The notes beneath the pieces were generated by a model. The model saw only the letters and a program-made list of their open reading frames with translations, searched no databases and was not told the DNA's origin. From Paracoccaceae bacterium (GTDB lineage: Bacteria > Pseudomonadota > Alphaproteobacteria > Rhodobacterales > Rhodobacteraceae), in assembly GCA_017854585.1 (NCBI GenBank), contig JAFMHK010000003.1, positions 1 through 64,000 on the forward strand: 64,000 nucleotides of DNA. The letters are read 5' to 3'. Positions within the stretch are counted from its first letter, which is position 1; the number at the start of each line of letters is the position of its first letter. Shown here one piece after another: positions 8,080-17,822 of this stretch. The translations under genes were made by a program, and so were the position numbers.

Positions 8080-8785
8080 ATGGAAGGCAAAGCGCTTCTG
8101 GAAGAAAGCGACCGTCGAGGCCGTGGTAGATGGTTTCCAGATACTTCTTGATGGGCGTCCCGTGCGCACGCCGTTCAAATCGCCACTGGTCTTGCCGACG
8201 CGAACGATGGCCGAGGCGATGGCTGCTGAATGGGACGTCCAGACAGAGAATATTGACCCCCGCACCATGCCGATAACCCGGTCGGCGAATTCCGCCATCG
8301 ACAAGGTGGTGCCGCAAAAGCGTGCCGTGGTTGAAATGCTGGCCGCCTATGCCCAGACAGATTTGCTGTGTCATCGCGCGGCATACCCCCCCGCATTGTC
8401 CGCGCGTCAGGCAGAAGGGTGGGACCCTGTTCTGTCATGGGCTGAAAAACATTTTCGTGCCCCGCTTTTCGTGACCGTTGGGATCATGCCGGTGGAACAA
8501 CCTCAAACCAGTCTTGCGGCCCTCCAAGATGCCGTGGACGCAACACCGGTGTTCACACTGACGGGACTGCATGACCTTGTCATGTTGTCCGGCTCGCTGG
8601 TGTTGGGGCTTGCGGTCAGGGATCGTACGATTGCCGCAGAAACGGCATGGAATTTGTCGCGAATCGATGAGGATTGGCAGTCAGCGGAATGGGGCCATGA
8701 TGACGAGGCCGCCGCAGCTGCAGACAAGAAACGCGATGCTTTCTTGCATGCTGATCGCTTCGTGACACTTGCCAACGGCGCGTGA
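8072..8785 (+). CDS. ATP12-family F1-ATPase assembly chaperone
   Basis: The 237-residue protein belongs to the ATP12 family, which in mitochondria chaperones the alpha subunit of F1-ATPase and is present in alphaproteobacteria. The N-terminal block RFWKKATVE and LLDGRPVRTPFKSPLVLPT, the middle TMPITRSANSAID and AYAQTDLLCHRA, and the acidic end are family features. ATG at 8072 starts the protein; a GTG six bases earlier is an alternative. It overlaps the end of the HAD gene by eight bases. It is the last gene of the run, and a 237-bp spacer follows before bztA. Confidence 0.9.
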   Translation: MSEWKAKRFWKKATVEAVVDGFQILLDGRPVRTPFKSPLVLPTRTMAEAMAAEWDVQTENIDPRTMPITRSANSAIDKVVPQKRAVVEMLAAYAQTDLLCHRAAYPPALSARQAEGWDPVLSWAEKHFRAPLFVTVGIMPVEQPQTSLAALQDAVDATPVFTLTGLHDLVMLSGSLVLGLAVRDRTIAAETAWNLSRIDEDWQSAEWGHDDEAAAAADKKRDAFLHADRFVTLANGA

Positions 8786-9022
8786 TCAAGTGCGGGTCGC
8801 AGAAGTCAGGTTTATGCACATGATTTACGCACTTGCCCAATTTCGCGCCGGTTTTTCTGGCTCCTGAATCGGAAACCTCGCATCGCCCACTTGACCTCAG
8901 GCAGCATATTTGCCCATTTTGGAGGCGGTGAGGGGCAACAAAGTCTCCACAATGGAATACCAACTCCCCCTTGGGGTTAAATACGCTGCCCATCAGGGCA
9001 GTTCATCAGGAAGAGGTAAACA

Positions 9023-10039
9023 ATGAAAAAATCCGTATTTCTCGGCACGCTCGCGGTCGCCGGTCTCGCGGCAGGCTTCGCTTCGGCGCAGACGCTGGCC
9101 GAAGTTCAAGCGCGCGGCAGTCTGAATTGCGGCGTAACCACCGGTCTGACGGGCTTCGCAGCTCCGAATGCCAGCGGTGAATGGGAAGGCTTTGACGTTG
9201 GTCTTTGCCGCGCCGTCGCAGCAGCAATCTTTGGCGACGCAACCGCGGTTGAGTTCGTACCGACCACCGGCCAGACTCGCTTCACTGCTTTGGCTTCGGG
9301 AGAAGTCGACATGCTGGCGCGTAACACCACATGGACCTTCTCGCGCGACGTTGACCTGGCGTTCGAATTTGTCGGCGTGAACTACTATGACGGTCAGGGC
9401 TTCATGGTCCCGCGTGCGTTGAACGTAAGCTCGGCCATGGAACTGGACGGCGCAACCGTCTGCATCCAGACCGGCACCACCACCGAACTGAACCTTGCAG
9501 ACTTCTTTAGCTCCAACAACATGAGCTACGAGCCGGTTCCGATCGAAACTAACGCCGAAGCGCAGCAGCAGTACCTTGCCGGTGCGTGCGACGTCTACAC
9601 CACCGATGCCTCGGGTCTGGCCGCAACGCGCGCCACGTTCGAAGATCCGTCGGCGCATGTTGTTCTGCCCGAGATCGTGTCGAAAGAGCCGCTTGGCCCG
9701 CTCGTCCGTCATGGCGACAACGAATGGGCGGACATCGTCCGCTGGACGTTGAACGCGCTGATCGCAGCTGAAGAGCTGGGCATCACCTCGGCCAACGTGA
9801 ACGAGTTGGCCGCAGGTACCGAGAACCCTGAAATCAACCGCATTCTGGGCACCGAAGGTGACTTGGGCGCGATGCTGGGTCTTGACGCAGCTTGGGCACG
9901 CAACGCGATTGCGGCAGTAGGCAACTACGGCGAACTGTTCGAGAGCAACATCGGCGAGAACACACCGATTGGTCTGGCCCGGGGCCTGAACGCACAGTGG
10001 ACCGACGGCGGCCTGCTGTACTCCCCGCCGTTCCGGTAA
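9023..10039 (+). CDS. bztA: Periplasmic amino-acid-binding protein BztA/AapJ
   Basis: The 338-residue solute-binding protein delivers glutamate, glutamine, aspartate or asparagine to the BztBCD transporter. A clear signal peptide ends at ASAQ near residue 22. The mature start LAEVQARGSLNCGVTTGLTG and the block NTTWTFSRDVDLAFEF are close to the AapJ/BztA family. AGGAAGAGG lies upstream of the ATG. In the 237-bp leader, a small CTGCCC/GGGCAG hairpin (8986-9001) sits just ahead of the ribosome-binding site. A perfect 11-bp hairpin follows the gene. I use the bzt name because the set of four genes matches Rhodobacter bztABCD in order and sizes. Confidence 0.93.
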   Translation: MKKSVFLGTLAVAGLAAGFASAQTLAEVQARGSLNCGVTTGLTGFAAPNASGEWEGFDVGLCRAVAAAIFGDATAVEFVPTTGQTRFTALASGEVDMLARNTTWTFSRDVDLAFEFVGVNYYDGQGFMVPRALNVSSAMELDGATVCIQTGTTTELNLADFFSSNNMSYEPVPIETNAEAQQQYLAGACDVYTTDASGLAATRATFEDPSAHVVLPEIVSKEPLGPLVRHGDNEWADIVRWTLNALIAAEELGITSANVNELAAGTENPEINRILGTEGDLGAMLGLDAAWARNAIAAVGNYGELFESNIGENTPIGLARGLNAQWTDGGLLYSPPFR

Positions 10040-10049
10040 GCACAACACA

Positions 10050-10077
10050 GAAGGGCGCGGATCACTCCGCGCCCTTC
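10050..10077 (+). other. Stable hairpin between bztA and bztB
   Basis: GAAGGGCGCGG and CCGCGCCCTTC form a perfect 11-bp stem around ATCACT. There is no T-run after it. In transporter operons such structures often protect the 3' end of the abundant binding-protein mRNA and lower expression of the permease genes; that role is inferred here. Confidence 0.65.
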
Positions 10078-10183
10078 GTCCATCAAGACATCCGACAACC
10101 AAGAAGAATAATCGAACCGTGCGGCGATCTGGGGATCAGGCCGTAAACGTTTCGGCATTTCCAACGACACAGGGGCGCCAGAC

Positions 10184-11398
10184 ATGACCGCTATGACGGA
10201 CCCACCCAACGAAGGCTTTCGTCTCAGCCAACTTATTTATGATACCCGATATCGATCCATGACGATCCAGGCGGTCGCGTTCATGTTGATCATGGCGGGC
10301 ATCATCTGGCTGGCAAACAACACGGTGCAGAACCTTTCTGCCTTGGGTAAGGACTTTGACTTCGGTTTCTTATGGTCCCGCGCGGGATACGACATCAACC
10401 AGCGCCTCATCGAATACTCCAATGACTCAACCCATGGCCGCGCCGCGATGGTTGGTATTGCCAACACGCTGCTGGTCGCCGTTTTGGGGTGTGTTCTGGC
10501 CACTCTACTTGGCGTTATCGCCGGCGTCCTGCGACTGTCGAAAAACTGGGTCGTTGCCCGTTTGATGACCTTCTATGTCGAAGGGTTCCGCAACATTCCC
10601 TTGCTGCTGTGGATCATCGTCATCTTCGCCGTGATGACCGAATCAACCCCTCAGCCGCGCGATTTCCGCGAAGGCGGCACAGCGTCGATGATCCTGAACG
10701 ACACTGTGGCAATCACTAACCGGGGCATTTTCATTCCGAACCCCGTCTGGGGCGAAGGCTCGGGCGCTCTGATCGCGATTTTTCTTGCTTCCTTGGTCGG
10801 CATCTGGGCCTTCCGCCGCTACGCGCGCAAATTGCAGGAACAGACGGGTCAGATCCTCCCGGTTCTCTGGGTGTCGCTTGGGCTGTTCTTTGCGCCGGTC
10901 ATCCTAGCATATTTCATCCTCGGACGGCCTGTGACTTTGATCTATCCGGAATTGGGCGGGTTCAACTTTACGGGCGGCATTCAGGTTCGAAACTCTCTGA
11001 TCGCGTTGTGGATCGCGCTGTCGCTCTATACCGGGGCCTTCATCGCCGAGGTGGTGCGCGCCGGTATCTTGTCGGTCAGCAGGGGCCAGACCGAGGCCGC
11101 CTTTGCCCTCGGCATTCAACCCAGCCGCACGATGAACCTGGTGATCTTACCACAGGCATTGCGGGTTATTATTCCGCCGCTGATCTCGCAGTATCTGAAC
11201 CTGACGAAGAACTCGTCGTTGGCTCTGGCGGTTGGATACATGGATGTGCGTTCCACCTTGGGGGGCATCACCATTAACCAAACGGGACGAGAATTGGAGG
11301 GAATGCTATTGCTTGGCGTTTTCTACCTCATCACGTCGCTGATCATCTCGAGTGCGATGAACTTGTACAACAACTCCGTGAAGCTGAAGGAGCGATGA
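10184..11398 (+). CDS. bztB: Amino-acid ABC transporter permease BztB/AapQ
   Basis: The 404-residue inner-membrane permease has a hydrophobic N-terminal segment near residues 30-45, several further helices, and the EAA coupling loop ALGIQPSRTMNLVILPQALRV preceded by AFIAEVVRAGILSVSRGQTEA. This is the ATPase-docking signature of the His/Glu/Gln permease family. The long periplasmic insertion between helices and the size of about 400 residues distinguish the Bzt/Aap type from short HisM-like permeases. AGGGG precedes the ATG. bztC begins one base after the stop. Confidence 0.93.
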   Translation: MTAMTDPPNEGFRLSQLIYDTRYRSMTIQAVAFMLIMAGIIWLANNTVQNLSALGKDFDFGFLWSRAGYDINQRLIEYSNDSTHGRAAMVGIANTLLVAVLGCVLATLLGVIAGVLRLSKNWVVARLMTFYVEGFRNIPLLLWIIVIFAVMTESTPQPRDFREGGTASMILNDTVAITNRGIFIPNPVWGEGSGALIAIFLASLVGIWAFRRYARKLQEQTGQILPVLWVSLGLFFAPVILAYFILGRPVTLIYPELGGFNFTGGIQVRNSLIALWIALSLYTGAFIAEVVRAGILSVSRGQTEAAFALGIQPSRTMNLVILPQALRVIIPPLISQYLNLTKNSSLALAVGYMDVRSTLGGITINQTGRELEGMLLLGVFYLITSLIISSAMNLYNNSVKLKER

Positions 11399-11399
11399 G

Positions 11400-12716
11400 A
11401 TGAGTGAAATCCACGCACAAACCGTCAGCTATGTCCGAGAGACGATGCTGCCAGAACAAGAGCCCCCGGTGACAGAACGCGGGGCGATCAAGTGGGTCCG
11501 CGAGAACCTGTTTTCCAGTTGGTTAAACGGGCTGCTGACGCTCATCTCCTTGTATTTCGTATATTGGGTTCTTAGCCATACGCTTGGCTGGATGGTCTAT
11601 GGCATCTGGGATGCAAGCTCATTGAGCGAGTGCCGTGCAATTCGGGATGAGCTTTACGGTGAGGGCGCAAACGTTGCGTGCTGGGCCGTGATCGCCGATC
11701 GCTGGCATCAGTTGCTGTTCGGGTTCTACCCGGCGGAAGCCTACTGGCGTCCGGTACTGGCGTTGATCTTGTTCGGTGGCGCACTGGCACCGATCCTGTT
11801 CGACGGTCTGCCGCGCAAGATGTTGATGCTTTCGATCGCCGCGCCCTTCGTCTGCTATTGGCTGCTGTGGGGCGGAACCATCTGGGGTCCTGCTGCAGTG
11901 GCCTTGGGTTTTGTCATCGGCGGGATGATTTACGCTTATTCTCAGTCGATCATTGGTGTCCTTGGCGCAACGATTGCCGCCGTGTTGGTCCCGATCCTTT
12001 ACTGGCTGTTCCTTGCAGGTCCGATTGCGGGCGCGCTTGGCAATACCCTGCCAATCGGGATCAATGCGATTGGTTCCGCCGAATTCGGCGGCTTCCTTCT
12101 GGCGTTGGTCATCGGGGCATCGGGGATCATATTGTCGATGCCCTTGGGTGTCGTGCTGGCCTTGGGACGTCAGTCTGACTTGTTCATCATCAACAAGTTC
12201 AGCGTGCTCTTCATCGAAGTCATTCGCGGTGTTCCACTGATCGTCTGGTTGTTCACGGCGTCGCTTCTGCTGAACTACTTTCTGCCGCCGGGCAGCAACT
12301 TTGACTTGATGCTCCGTGTGATCATCATGGTCACGCTGTTTTCGTCGGCCTACATCGCGGAAGTGGTGCGGGGCGGTCTGGCAGCGTTGCCACGCGGGCA
12401 GTACGAGGGCGCCGATAGCCTTGGTCTGAATTACTGGCAGTCGATGCAGTTGATCATTCTGCCGCAGGCCCTGAAAATCTCGATCCCCGGCATCGTGTCC
12501 AGCTTTATCGGCCTGTTCAAGGATACTACGCTGGTGGTGTTCGTGGGGCTGTCGGATCCGATCGGGTTTTCCAACTTGATCCGCGCCACGACCGATTGGA
12601 ACGGCATCTACTGGGAACTGTTCATCTTCATCGGGCTTTGCTTCTTCATGTTCTGCTTCGCCATGTCCCGCTATTCTCAATACTTGGAGCGCAAGTTGCG
12701 CACCGATCACCGCTAA
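11400..12716 (+). CDS. bztC: Amino-acid ABC transporter permease BztC/AapM
   Basis: The 438-residue partner permease has multiple membrane helices and an EAA loop, SLGLNYWQSMQLIILPQALKI, preceded by AYIAEVVRGGLAALPRGQ. The N-terminal half, with a cysteine-containing periplasmic loop (SECRAIRDE), is the extended region typical of BztC. It forms a heterodimeric pore with BztB. GGAGCGATGAG precedes the start. bztD lies 12 bases downstream. Confidence 0.93.
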   Translation: MSEIHAQTVSYVRETMLPEQEPPVTERGAIKWVRENLFSSWLNGLLTLISLYFVYWVLSHTLGWMVYGIWDASSLSECRAIRDELYGEGANVACWAVIADRWHQLLFGFYPAEAYWRPVLALILFGGALAPILFDGLPRKMLMLSIAAPFVCYWLLWGGTIWGPAAVALGFVIGGMIYAYSQSIIGVLGATIAAVLVPILYWLFLAGPIAGALGNTLPIGINAIGSAEFGGFLLALVIGASGIILSMPLGVVLALGRQSDLFIINKFSVLFIEVIRGVPLIVWLFTASLLLNYFLPPGSNFDLMLRVIIMVTLFSSAYIAEVVRGGLAALPRGQYEGADSLGLNYWQSMQLIILPQALKISIPGIVSSFIGLFKDTTLVVFVGLSDPIGFSNLIRATTDWNGIYWELFIFIGLCFFMFCFAMSRYSQYLERKLRTDHR

Positions 12717-12728
12717 GGAGACGCCAAA

Positions 12729-13532
12729 ATGACTGACGCTTCGACCACTCTTGCCACAGATCGCGAGATTGACCGATCCAAGATGGCTGTCTCGGATGAG
12801 GTGGCTATTGATATCCGGAACATGAACAAGTGGTTCGGCACTTTCCACGTTCTGCGCGACATCAACCTGACTGTGCAGCGGGGCGAACGGATCGTGGTCT
12901 GCGGACCGTCGGGTTCGGGTAAATCCACCCTTATCCGTTGCATCAACGCGCTTGAAGAACACCAAAAAGGGTCGATCAGCGTTGATGGCACGCTGTTGTC
13001 CAACGACCTGAAAAACATCGACAAGATCCGGTCCGAAGTTGGAATGGTGTTCCAGCACTTCAACCTGTTTCCGCACCTTACGATCTTGGAAAACTGCACG
13101 CTGGCTCCGATCTGGGTACGCAAGACACCCAAGAAAGAGGCCGAGGAAACAGCGATGTATTTCCTCAACAAGGTCAAGATCCCCGAGCAGGCCGACAAGT
13201 ATCCCGGTCAGTTGTCGGGCGGTCAGCAGCAGCGCGTGGCGATTGCGCGGAGCCTGTGCATGCGCCCCCGGATCATGCTGTTCGACGAGCCGACATCAGC
13301 GCTTGATCCTGAGATGATCAAAGAGGTGTTGGACACCATGATCCAGCTTGCCGAGGATGGCATGACGATGATCTGCGTGACCCACGAGATGGGCTTTGCA
13401 CGTCAGGTCGCCAACCGCGTGATCTTCATGGATGCGGGCCAGATCGTGGAACAGAATGAGCCGGAAGAGTTCTTCAATCACCCGAAGTCGGAGCGGACCA
13501 AGCTGTTCCTGAGCCAGATTTTGGGCCACTGA
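12729..13532 (+). CDS. bztD: Amino-acid ABC transporter ATP-binding protein BztD/AapP
   Basis: The 267-residue ATPase powers the BztBC pore from the cytoplasm. Motifs in order are Walker [11 protein letters not shown]-loop FQHFNLFPH, signature [14 protein letters not shown], Walker [14 protein letters not shown] and switch histidine CVTHEMGFA. The N-terminal extension of about 25 residues before the ATPase core is common in AapP/BztD. AAGGAG precedes the ATG by eight bases. A strong terminator follows within 35 bases and closes the operon. Confidence 0.95.
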   Translation: MTDASTTLATDREIDRSKMAVSDEVAIDIRNMNKWFGTFHVLRDINLTVQRGERIVVCGPSGSGKSTLIRCINALEEHQKGSISVDGTLLSNDLKNIDKIRSEVGMVFQHFNLFPHLTILENCTLAPIWVRKTPKKEAEETAMYFLNKVKIPEQADKYPGQLSGGQQQRVAIARSLCMRPRIMLFDEPTSALDPEMIKEVLDTMIQLAEDGMTMICVTHEMGFARQVANRVIFMDAGQIVEQNEPEEFFNHPKSERTKLFLSQILGH

Positions 13533-13562
13533 TCCGTTAACAGGTTTCAGACAGAAACGCAC

Positions 13563-13588
13563 AACCCGCCCCTTGGGGCGGGTTTTTT
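13563..13588 (+). terminator. Intrinsic terminator after bztD
   Basis: AACCCGCCCC and GGGGCGGGTT pair over 10 bp with a very tight turn, followed directly by TTTT. The convergent sixA gene ends 78 bp further on, and the A-rich left flank would allow weak function on the other strand too. Confidence 0.85.
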
Positions 13589-13665
13589 CGTGCGATAATG
13601 CGGATATGTATCCTGTATGCATTCGATATGAAACCGATGCATACGCATGCCGGGTTCCGGGCCTG

Positions 13666-14166
13666 TCAGGGCAGGTCGTGTGGCGTGATGAAATCCACTG
13701 CCGTTCCCATGCCAAATCCAACGTCCGACCAGTCGTCGGCATCGAACCGTGCGATCAGCGTTGCGCAGGTGGGGTAGTCGGCAAAGCGCGGATGGTCGGG
13801 CGCGCTGATCAGAAGCCGGGCGGCGAATTCCGCGATGCCGGGATTGTGGCCGACCATTGCGACGGTCGCCCCGGCCGCGTCGTTCAGAACATGCAGCATC
13901 GCCGATGGGGGGGCATGATAGAGCCGCCGATGATAGCTGACCTTGACGTCGGGAAAGGCCGAAGCGACGCCGTCCCATGTCTCGACGGCGCGCCGCGCGG
14001 TTGAGACATGGGCCGCGAGCGGCACATGCCCTTGGGCCGCCAACCAAGCGCCGATGCGTGGCGCGTCGTGGGTTCCGCGTGTGTTCAGGGGGCGATCATG
14101 GTCATCAAGAAGCGGATCATCCCAATCGGATTTTGCATGCCGGATGAGAACGAGGGTAAGGCTCAT
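13666..14166 (-). CDS. sixA: SixA-type histidine phosphatase
   Basis: The 166-residue protein belongs to the small branch of the histidine phosphatase superfamily, whose best-known member dephosphorylates phosphohistidine in Hpt domains. The nucleophile is in LIRHAKSDW (H10), with the second histidine in MVGHNPGIAEF. The DRPLNTRG segment after the nucleophile is typical of SixA. Its start overlaps the stop of the ferredoxin gene (ATGA), so it is the last gene of the minus-strand run from yidC. The target protein is unknown. Confidence 0.85.
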   Translation of the reverse strand: MSLTLVLIRHAKSDWDDPLLDDHDRPLNTRGTHDAPRIGAWLAAQGHVPLAAHVSTARRAVETWDGVASAFPDVKVSYHRRLYHAPPSAMLHVLNDAAGATVAMVGHNPGIAEFAARLLISAPDHPRFADYPTCATLIARFDADDWSDVGFGMGTAVDFITPHDLP

Positions 14167-14849
14167 GGATGAAAGCTCCGCATGTGGAAGGCTGATTGGG
14201 CCGGGGCGCGGGCGTAACGCTGGCTGACCGGGCAGGTCCGGCGCACGGCACAGCCCTGCGTCATGCAGTCAGCCCCGGCTGGCGTGTCGAGGAAGCCATG
14301 GCAACGGTCGGTGTCATACGCGGTGCTGGACAGTGCATTTACCGGGCATGCGGCAAGGCAGGGTTTGAGACAACTGTCGCAAGGGGCGGCCGCAGGGGGT
14401 GGGGGCAGCGCGATCCGATCCCGCAGACCAAGAGCGCCGCGATAGGACACCATCAACCCGGCGGTATCATGGACCAGCAGCGATACGGGACTGGCCCATG
14501 CGCGACCCGAGCGTTTGGCCCATCTGATGAACGGATGCCATGGTGGACCACCAAAGGGGAAATAGGCTTTGCCACCCAGATCGCAGGCCAACCGGCCGAT
14601 CACCCTGCGCGACCAGCGATCCATCTTATCGGGGGCCGGGTCCATGAATTCCGGTTCGGTGGTGACGTATGACCAGAAGCCCGGTTCCGCCGGACCAAGA
14701 AGCAGAAGTGTTGCAATGCCGGACGGCACCACATCATCGGGGCCGGGATGGAAGGCACCGAAAATGGCAAGGTGATGCGTAGCGGCCAGCGTCGCGATGT
14801 CGTCGTAGCCGGGTCTGCCCTCAAGCACGGATGATGCTGCCTGCGCCAT
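14163..14849 (-). CDS. Ferredoxin-like 4Fe-4S protein
   Basis: The 228-residue protein carries a C-x2-C-x3-C-x3-C-P cluster ([13 protein letters not shown]) and further cysteines ([21 protein letters not shown]) near the C-terminus, enough for two iron-sulfur clusters. The arrangement recalls QueG-like and dehalogenase-like electron carriers, but the N-terminal half ([20 protein letters not shown]) has no cofactor motif that I can name. I start at the ATG at 14849, which overlaps the end of argB by 29 bases; a GTG at 14828 is an alternative. Its partner is not visible from the neighbourhood. Confidence 0.75.
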   Translation of the reverse strand: MAQAASSVLEGRPGYDDIATLAATHHLAIFGAFHPGPDDVVPSGIATLLLLGPAEPGFWSYVTTEPEFMDPAPDKMDRWSRRVIGRLACDLGGKAYFPFGGPPWHPFIRWAKRSGRAWASPVSLLVHDTAGLMVSYRGALGLRDRIALPPPPAAAPCDSCLKPCLAACPVNALSSTAYDTDRCHGFLDTPAGADCMTQGCAVRRTCPVSQRYARAPAQSAFHMRSFHP

Positions 14850-15684
14850 GGTCGGTGAACAGTTCCAACAAGCAGGCGTTGGGCGCGCGACCATCAAGGA
14901 TAACCGCCGCGCGGACACCGCCGCGCACGGCTGCAAGGGCGGTTTCGGTCTTGGGGATCATGCCGCCGGCAATGACGCCCTCGGCCGTCAGGCGTTCCAC
15001 ATCGGCGGCGGTAAGTTCTGTTACAACCTGACCAGCGGCGTTCTTTACACCGGCCACGTCAGTCAGCAACAACAGGCGGTCGGCCTTGAGCGCGGCGGCA
15101 ATGGCACCCGCAGCTGTGTCGCCATTGATATTGAGGGTTTCACCGTTCCGGCCGGTTCCGATGGGGGCGATCACCGGGATCATCTCGGCTTGAAAAAGCT
15201 GATGGAGGAGGGTGGGGTTCACCTCCGCGGGTTGACCGACGAGGCCGAGTTCAGGCGCATCTTGATCGCAGGTCATCAGGCCCGCGTCCTTGCCGCTGAT
15301 GCCGACGGCCTTGCCGCCCGCCGCATTGATGGCGGCGACGATGCGTTTGTTGACCTGCCCAGACAGGACCATTTCGACGACTTCCATGGTGGCGGCGTCG
15401 GTGACGCGCTTGCCATTCACGAAATGGGATTTGATGGCCAACCGCTCAAGCAACTGGTTGATCATTGGGCCGCCGCCATGCACGACCACCGGGTTCACAC
15501 CCACGGTACGCATCAACATGACGTCGCGGGCGAAACTGGCCATGCCTTCGTCGGACCCCATGGCGTGACCACCCAGCTTAATGACCACGATGGCGTCATC
15601 GTAACGCTGCAGATAGGGCAGCGCCTCGTTCAGGGTGCGGGCTGTGGCAAGAAAATCGCGGGTCATGGCAGTTTGGGTTTTCAT
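14821..15684 (-). CDS. argB: Acetylglutamate kinase
   Basis: The 287-residue enzyme phosphorylates N-acetyl-L-glutamate in the second step of arginine synthesis. It shows [10 protein letters not shown] near residue 35, the acetylglutamate-binding [32 protein letters not shown], and LLLTDVAGV, then [11 protein letters not shown] near the C-terminus. The N-terminal helix before the kinase core is the part that in many arginine-sensitive forms makes the hexamer, so feedback inhibition is plausible. No clear ribosome-binding site precedes ATG 15684; ATG 15666 is an alternative. Confidence 0.96.
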   Translation of the reverse strand: MKTQTAMTRDFLATARTLNEALPYLQRYDDAIVVIKLGGHAMGSDEGMASFARDVMLMRTVGVNPVVVHGGGPMINQLLERLAIKSHFVNGKRVTDAATMEVVEMVLSGQVNKRIVAAINAAGGKAVGISGKDAGLMTCDQDAPELGLVGQPAEVNPTLLHQLFQAEMIPVIAPIGTGRNGETLNINGDTAAGAIAAALKADRLLLLTDVAGVKNAAGQVVTELTAADVERLTAEGVIAGGMIPKTETALAAVRGGVRAAVILDGRAPNACLLELFTDHGAGSIIRA

Positions 15685-15780
15685 TCTGAGGGCCTATTGG
15701 CAGGGGGGTGTCCCTTGATACGGCACCATTTGCCGCCTGCCAATGCAGTGCCGCGTGTATTTCTGAAAACTGGGTATGGG

Positions 15781-16434
15781 TCAGTCGAGGGTCGCGATGA
15801 TTGCGCGCAAGGTTTCGATGCCGTCACCCTTTTCGCTGGAGGTCAGGACCAGTTCGGGAAAAGCGGCAGGGTGTTTGGCCAGCGCGCCGCGCACCTGGGC
15901 AAGGATCTTTTCGCGATCCGCCGCGCTGACCTTGTCGGCCTTGGTCATGACAACCTGAAATGTCACTGCGGCACTGTCCAGCAAAGACATGATCTCTTCG
16001 TCCACGGACTTCACGCCGTGGCGTGTATCAACCAGCACAAACGCCCGACGCAGGTTGGCGCGACCCTGTAGATACGCCTTCAGCAGGCGTTGCCATTTCG
16101 CGACGATCTGGACGGGGGCGTTTGCGTAGCCATAGCCGGGAAGGTCGACCAGATAGTGGCTGCCGGAGAGGTTGAAGAAGTTGATTTCTTGGGTGCGGCC
16201 GGGTGTGTTGGACGCACGGGCCAGCGCCTTGCGACCGGTCAGCGCGTTGATCAGGGTGGATTTTCCCACGTTGGAGCGGCCTGCAAAGCAGACCTCGACC
16301 CGGTCGGGTGGGGGCAGGCCATCCATCGCGACGACGCCCTTGAGAAATTCGCCGCCGGTGGCAAACAGCATGCGCCCCGCCTCGCGGGTTGCGTCATCGG
16401 GTTCATCGGCAAGCGGGAAGGGCAATTGGTTCAT
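15781..16434 (-). CDS. engB: Ribosome biogenesis GTP-binding protein EngB/YsxC
   Basis: The 217-residue TRAFAC GTPase takes part in late 50S subunit assembly. Motifs are G1 GRSNVGKSTLINAL, G3 DLPGYGYA, G4 TKADKV and the G5-like TSSEKGDGIE. The stretch RASNTPGRTQEINFF is the family's switch I. The start overlaps the stop of the acyltransferase gene (ATGA). The gene lies between yidC and argB, a common order in Rhodobacterales. Confidence 0.95.
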   Translation of the reverse strand: MNQLPFPLADEPDDATREAGRMLFATGGEFLKGVVAMDGLPPPDRVEVCFAGRSNVGKSTLINALTGRKALARASNTPGRTQEINFFNLSGSHYLVDLPGYGYANAPVQIVAKWQRLLKAYLQGRANLRRAFVLVDTRHGVKSVDEEIMSLLDSAAVTFQVVMTKADKVSAADREKILAQVRGALAKHPAAFPELVLTSSEKGDGIETLRAIIATLD

Positions 16435-17078
16435 TTCGCGGCCTCGAGCACGGGCAGGTCTGCACCGCGGATAGCATTGAGATTACGGGTTATCTTGGCG
16501 GCGGACCAGTCCCACCACGCGACAGCCAGCAAGCGGACGACAGTGGCATCGTCAAAGCGGTGACGCAAGGCGCGGGCGGGGTTGCCGCCCATGACCGTGT
16601 AGGGCGGCACATCTTGCGCCACCATGGAACCCGCTGCGATGATAGCGCCAGCGCCGATCGTAACACCGGGCATGAGTGTTGCGTGATCGCCCAGCCAGAC
16701 ATCGGGGCCTATCACGGTGTCGCCCTTGTGGGTCGCGGTCCACGTGGCCGGGTCAAAGCCGTGCTCCCAGCCGTGACCGAAAATATTGAATGGAAAGGTC
16801 GAAAATCCATCCATTGCGTGCGTCCCGCCGTTCATGAATATCCGCACGCCGTGGGCGATTGCGCAAAACGCGCCGATATGCAGATGATCGCCGAAAATCG
16901 CGTAGTGGTGAAGCACGTTGCGGGAGAAGAAATCGCGCGTCTCGTCTTTATCATCATAATAGCTATAGGGACCGACGGTGACGTTGGACAGGCCCTGCGC
17001 CATCGGTTGAAGGAACACGGTACCGCCATAGGCAGGCCGCATCGGGAGCAGTGTGTTGGGATCAGGGCCGTTGGTCAT
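16431..17078 (-). CDS. CatB-like hexapeptide acyltransferase
   Basis: The 215-residue protein is a left-handed beta-helix acetyltransferase of the xenobiotic acyltransferase/CatB type. Features are GPYSYYDD, the catalytic-histidine segment NGGTHAMDGFSTFPF, hexapeptide repeats in DTVIGPDVWLGDHATLMPGV cut into VTIGAGAIIAAGS, and the closing YTVMGGNPAR. Such enzymes acetylate chloramphenicol or streptogramins in some bacteria, but many chromosomal members act on unknown metabolites, and resistance should not be assumed. Its ATG overlaps the MOSC gene stop, and its stop overlaps engB. Confidence 0.82.
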   Translation of the reverse strand: MTNGPDPNTLLPMRPAYGGTVFLQPMAQGLSNVTVGPYSYYDDKDETRDFFSRNVLHHYAIFGDHLHIGAFCAIAHGVRIFMNGGTHAMDGFSTFPFNIFGHGWEHGFDPATWTATHKGDTVIGPDVWLGDHATLMPGVTIGAGAIIAAGSMVAQDVPPYTVMGGNPARALRHRFDDATVVRLLAVAWWDWSAAKITRNLNAIRGADLPVLEAAK

Positions 17079-17818
17079 GTGCAAGTGACCGTATCGCCGA
17101 CGGCGATATCGCCGCCAACACGCACCTGTGCATAGACGCCGAAATCCGTGTGATCCCAACCATCGCGCAATGCCTGCAGTGTCGCGGCGTCACGGCGGCC
17201 GGTATCGGGGTTCGCTTCGGTCGCGCGGCATCGGGTGATGGGTTCAACCACGTCAAGGCGGGCATCACCGATGGCAAGCGTCTTGTTCACAAGGTCAAAT
17301 TCTTCCCACGGGGCGAGGCCGTCAAGCCAGAGGTTGCCACGAAACCGACGTTGATCAAGCGGCTGGCCAAGTCTTTGCGACAGCGCCCGCAGGGAGGCGG
17401 TGTTGAGCACGGCAACAGACGGAAAGGGCGCATCGGTCAGGCCCTGCGCCGGCGCACGCTCCAGCGCCACGGGGGGCGGGCGATCCGTGGGGTATATGGG
17501 GGCAAGCCATGCTTGAAGTGCAGGAAACGCCGCGTCCGATGCGGGGTCGACCGCCAGATCGGGCCGTTCGGGGTGCGACAGGTGGATGACACCCTGATCA
17601 ACACGCGCGGTGATCGCCATCAGCGATGGCCCCTTTGCGCCGCGCAGGAAGTTGCGGCAGGCGCGCCAGCCTTCGCCAGTTTCCCCGCCCGCCTCAAGCA
17701 CGGCCCATGCGCGATCCAGCGGCACTGGGTGCCCCGCGATCAACGACACCGATGTCAGCCGTTCGGCACCGATGCCCTTGATCGGGTGGCGCCAGATATC
17801 GGCAAGAGACCATGCCAC
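17075..17818 (-). CDS. MOSC-domain protein (molybdenum cofactor sulfurase C-terminal-like)
   Basis: The 247-residue protein has the MOSC N-terminal beta-barrel start LADIWRHPIKGIGAERL and, in the MOSC core, FRGNLWLDGLAPWEE and a conserved cysteine in PITRCRATEANPDTG. These proteins are related to YcbX and to mARC, which use a molybdenum cofactor bound through that cysteine to reduce N-hydroxylated compounds. I choose GTG 17818, four bases after the yidC stop and behind GGCGGCAAG, because the conserved N-terminus starts right there. It is translationally coupled to yidC and to the acyltransferase. Confidence 0.82.
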   Translation of the reverse strand: MAWSLADIWRHPIKGIGAERLTSVSLIAGHPVPLDRAWAVLEAGGETGEGWRACRNFLRGAKGPSLMAITARVDQGVIHLSHPERPDLAVDPASDAAFPALQAWLAPIYPTDRPPPVALERAPAQGLTDAPFPSVAVLNTASLRALSQRLGQPLDQRRFRGNLWLDGLAPWEEFDLVNKTLAIGDARLDVVEPITRCRATEANPDTGRRDAATLQALRDGWDHTDFGVYAQVRVGGDIAVGDTVTCT

Positions 17819-17822
17819 GGCG

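Noticed and set aside
11619-13076. Long minus-strand frame (485 codons) across bztC and bztD
   Set aside because: Antisense of two certain transporter genes; composition is rich in Q, D and R as expected for a reversed membrane-protein gene.
14848-16071. 407-codon plus-strand frame opposite argB and engB
   Set aside because: Both argB and engB carry complete family motifs on the minus strand, so this is a shadow.
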